NCBI GenBank assembly: GCA_022820025.1
Contig: JAJEGF010000039.1
Span: 1-54,700, forward strand
Source of the DNA: Chloroflexota bacterium
GTDB taxonomy: Bacteria; Chloroflexota; UBA11872
Direction: 5' to 3'
DNA length: 54,700 nucleotides
In this document: in pieces, positions 53,940 to 54,700 of the stretch
How positions within the stretch are numbered: position 1 is the first letter of the stretch
How the letters are laid out: every line of letters begins with the position of its first letter
Notes under the pieces: generated by a model
Database searches by the model: none
What the model saw: only the letters and a program-made list of their open reading frames with translations
What the model was told of the DNA's origin: nothing
Translations under genes and position numbers: made by a program

Positions 53940-54700
53940 TCGTCTGCCTTTCGCGCCCTGAACAGTCCGCCGTCTCTCGTCGGCGGGATCTTCGCTGCGA
54001 ACATCCCGCTCATCGACGTTCGGCTACGGTAGGCACCGCGCGAGCGACGTGGAATCCAGGATTCAGTAATTCCGCGCGGGCAATCCCAGCCGCGCCCCGC
54101 GCGCTGACGGGACTGTTCAGGCTCAGCGCGACCTCACCGCAGGCGACCGCTCAGGCACCGGCCGCGCTGCCGGACTCTCGAGATCAGAAGGTTCTCGAGA
54201 GCCCCGCTGTGCCACGGGCAGGGACGTCGCGTAGTTGTGCCGCCGGTCAGCCGCGACCTTGGTCGCCACGCGCCGAGCCCAGAAGCGGGCGAAGTCGCCG
54301 GAGTACATGCCCATGGAAGGCCACGCGTCGTCCAGTCATCAGGCGAACGACTTTGACGCGGCCTCCTGGAAGAGCGGCGCACGGTACGGGTCAAGCCAAT
54401 TCCGTGGCGACACGGCGTCGTGCCCCCTACTTGTCGCGTCGACGGCGTTAGCAGTCCTCGCGCGACTCGTCGTGAGCGAGCCGCAGCGACAATCTCGCCC
54501 ATGTCACCCCAGACCGATCAGGACAGCCCGCAACCTTGGTCGGAGAGTCCGCATCGACGACCTCTGCAGCGACTGAGGCACCCATCGCGTTCAGCGTCAA
54601 GCGTCATCCCGCGCCCCGTGTCGCCGCACGTCGGTAGGTCGCGGCGGGCACGAGGTCTGCCAAGGCGCGATGTCGGCCGAGACCGCACTCGGACGAGGCT
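53940..54700. other. Right-hand end, no gene recognised
   Basis: About 760 bases without a convincing gene. The promoter of the minus-strand operon should lie at its left end, where a perfect 12-base inverted repeat (CCTGAACAGTCC) occupies 53957-53968 and 54110-54121. Confidence 0.4.
53957..54121. repeat. 12-base inverted repeat upstream of the transfer-like operon
   Basis: CCTGAACAGTCC at 53957-53968 and its exact complement GGACTGTTCAGG at 54110-54121 are 141 bases apart. It is a candidate operator, with two half-sites for looping, or a recombination/nick site. The function is not known. Confidence 0.45.

Noticed and set aside
1..54700. tRNA genes as integration sites
   Set aside because: No cloverleaf with a GTTCRA T-loop and matching acceptor stem was found on either strand; GTTCGAAT at 22854 lies inside a coding gene.

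Overview
The window is high-GC bacterial accessory DNA. The tight Tad pilus operon without a secretin gene, the Replic_Relax-type proteins and the ECF sigma/VWA pair would fit a monoderm lineage such as Chloroflexota. That is an inference: there is no rRNA, tRNA or core marker gene in the window. Intact genes sit among many broken ones, as in a plastic genomic island.

Layout. 1-4.2 kb: the 5' part of a large sacsin-like GHKL ATPase gene (minus strand, running off the left edge), an IS110 relic and an MNT/HEPN toxin-antitoxin pair. 5.6-6.4 kb: a Replic_Relax pseudogene. 7.7-20.4 kb: a co-directional cluster of SNF2 helicase with a DUF3883-like tail, DUF262-HNH-AlbA_2 fusion, DUF1156/COG1743 adenine methylase, DUF499/COG1483 ATPase and TIR protein. 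This is the most striking system here: a BREX-3/DISARM-like core without recognisable PglZ, BrxA, BrxF, DrmA or DrmB, with a type IV restriction-like fusion built in and a TIR gene at the end. 20.4-25.5 kb: small proteins, a truncated methylase-endonuclease and a tyrosine integrase. 26-30.8 kb: a minus-strand cassette of a two-repeat helical protein, MoxR-type AAA+ ATPase, VWA protein with an HEVGH motif, and a RadC-type JAB protein.

31.5-34 kb: ECF sigma factor overlapping a membrane-anchored VWA (YfbK-like) gene that carries one in-frame TAG and is followed by a strong stem-loop. 34.5-42.2 kb: a gene graveyard with two related Replic_Relax relics, each preceded by homologous 83-bp tandem repeats, an AbiEi antitoxin with a damaged AbiEii toxin, and relics of an SMP-30/gluconolactonase, a SAM methyltransferase and a Cache sensor. 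There is also one TPR membrane protein and a further Replic_Relax scrap.

42.2-50.2 kb: a compact minus-strand Tad/Flp pilus operon (pilin, two TadE/TadG-like pseudopilins, an Ig-like protein, a secreted W-repeat protein, CpaB, CpaF/TadA, TadB, TadC, prepilin peptidase), mostly joined by 1-8 base overlaps or gaps of a few bases. 50.3-53.9 kb: an intact Replic_Relax protein, a HerA/T4CP-type ATPase split over two overlapping genes, and a coiled-coil protein, which together look like a DNA-transfer or replication module of a mobile element.

The left half is thus mainly defence, the centre is decayed cargo, and the right half is surface pilus plus mobile-element machinery. In-frame stops in several families look like pseudogenisation, because intact neighbours use TGA and TAG as ordinary stops.
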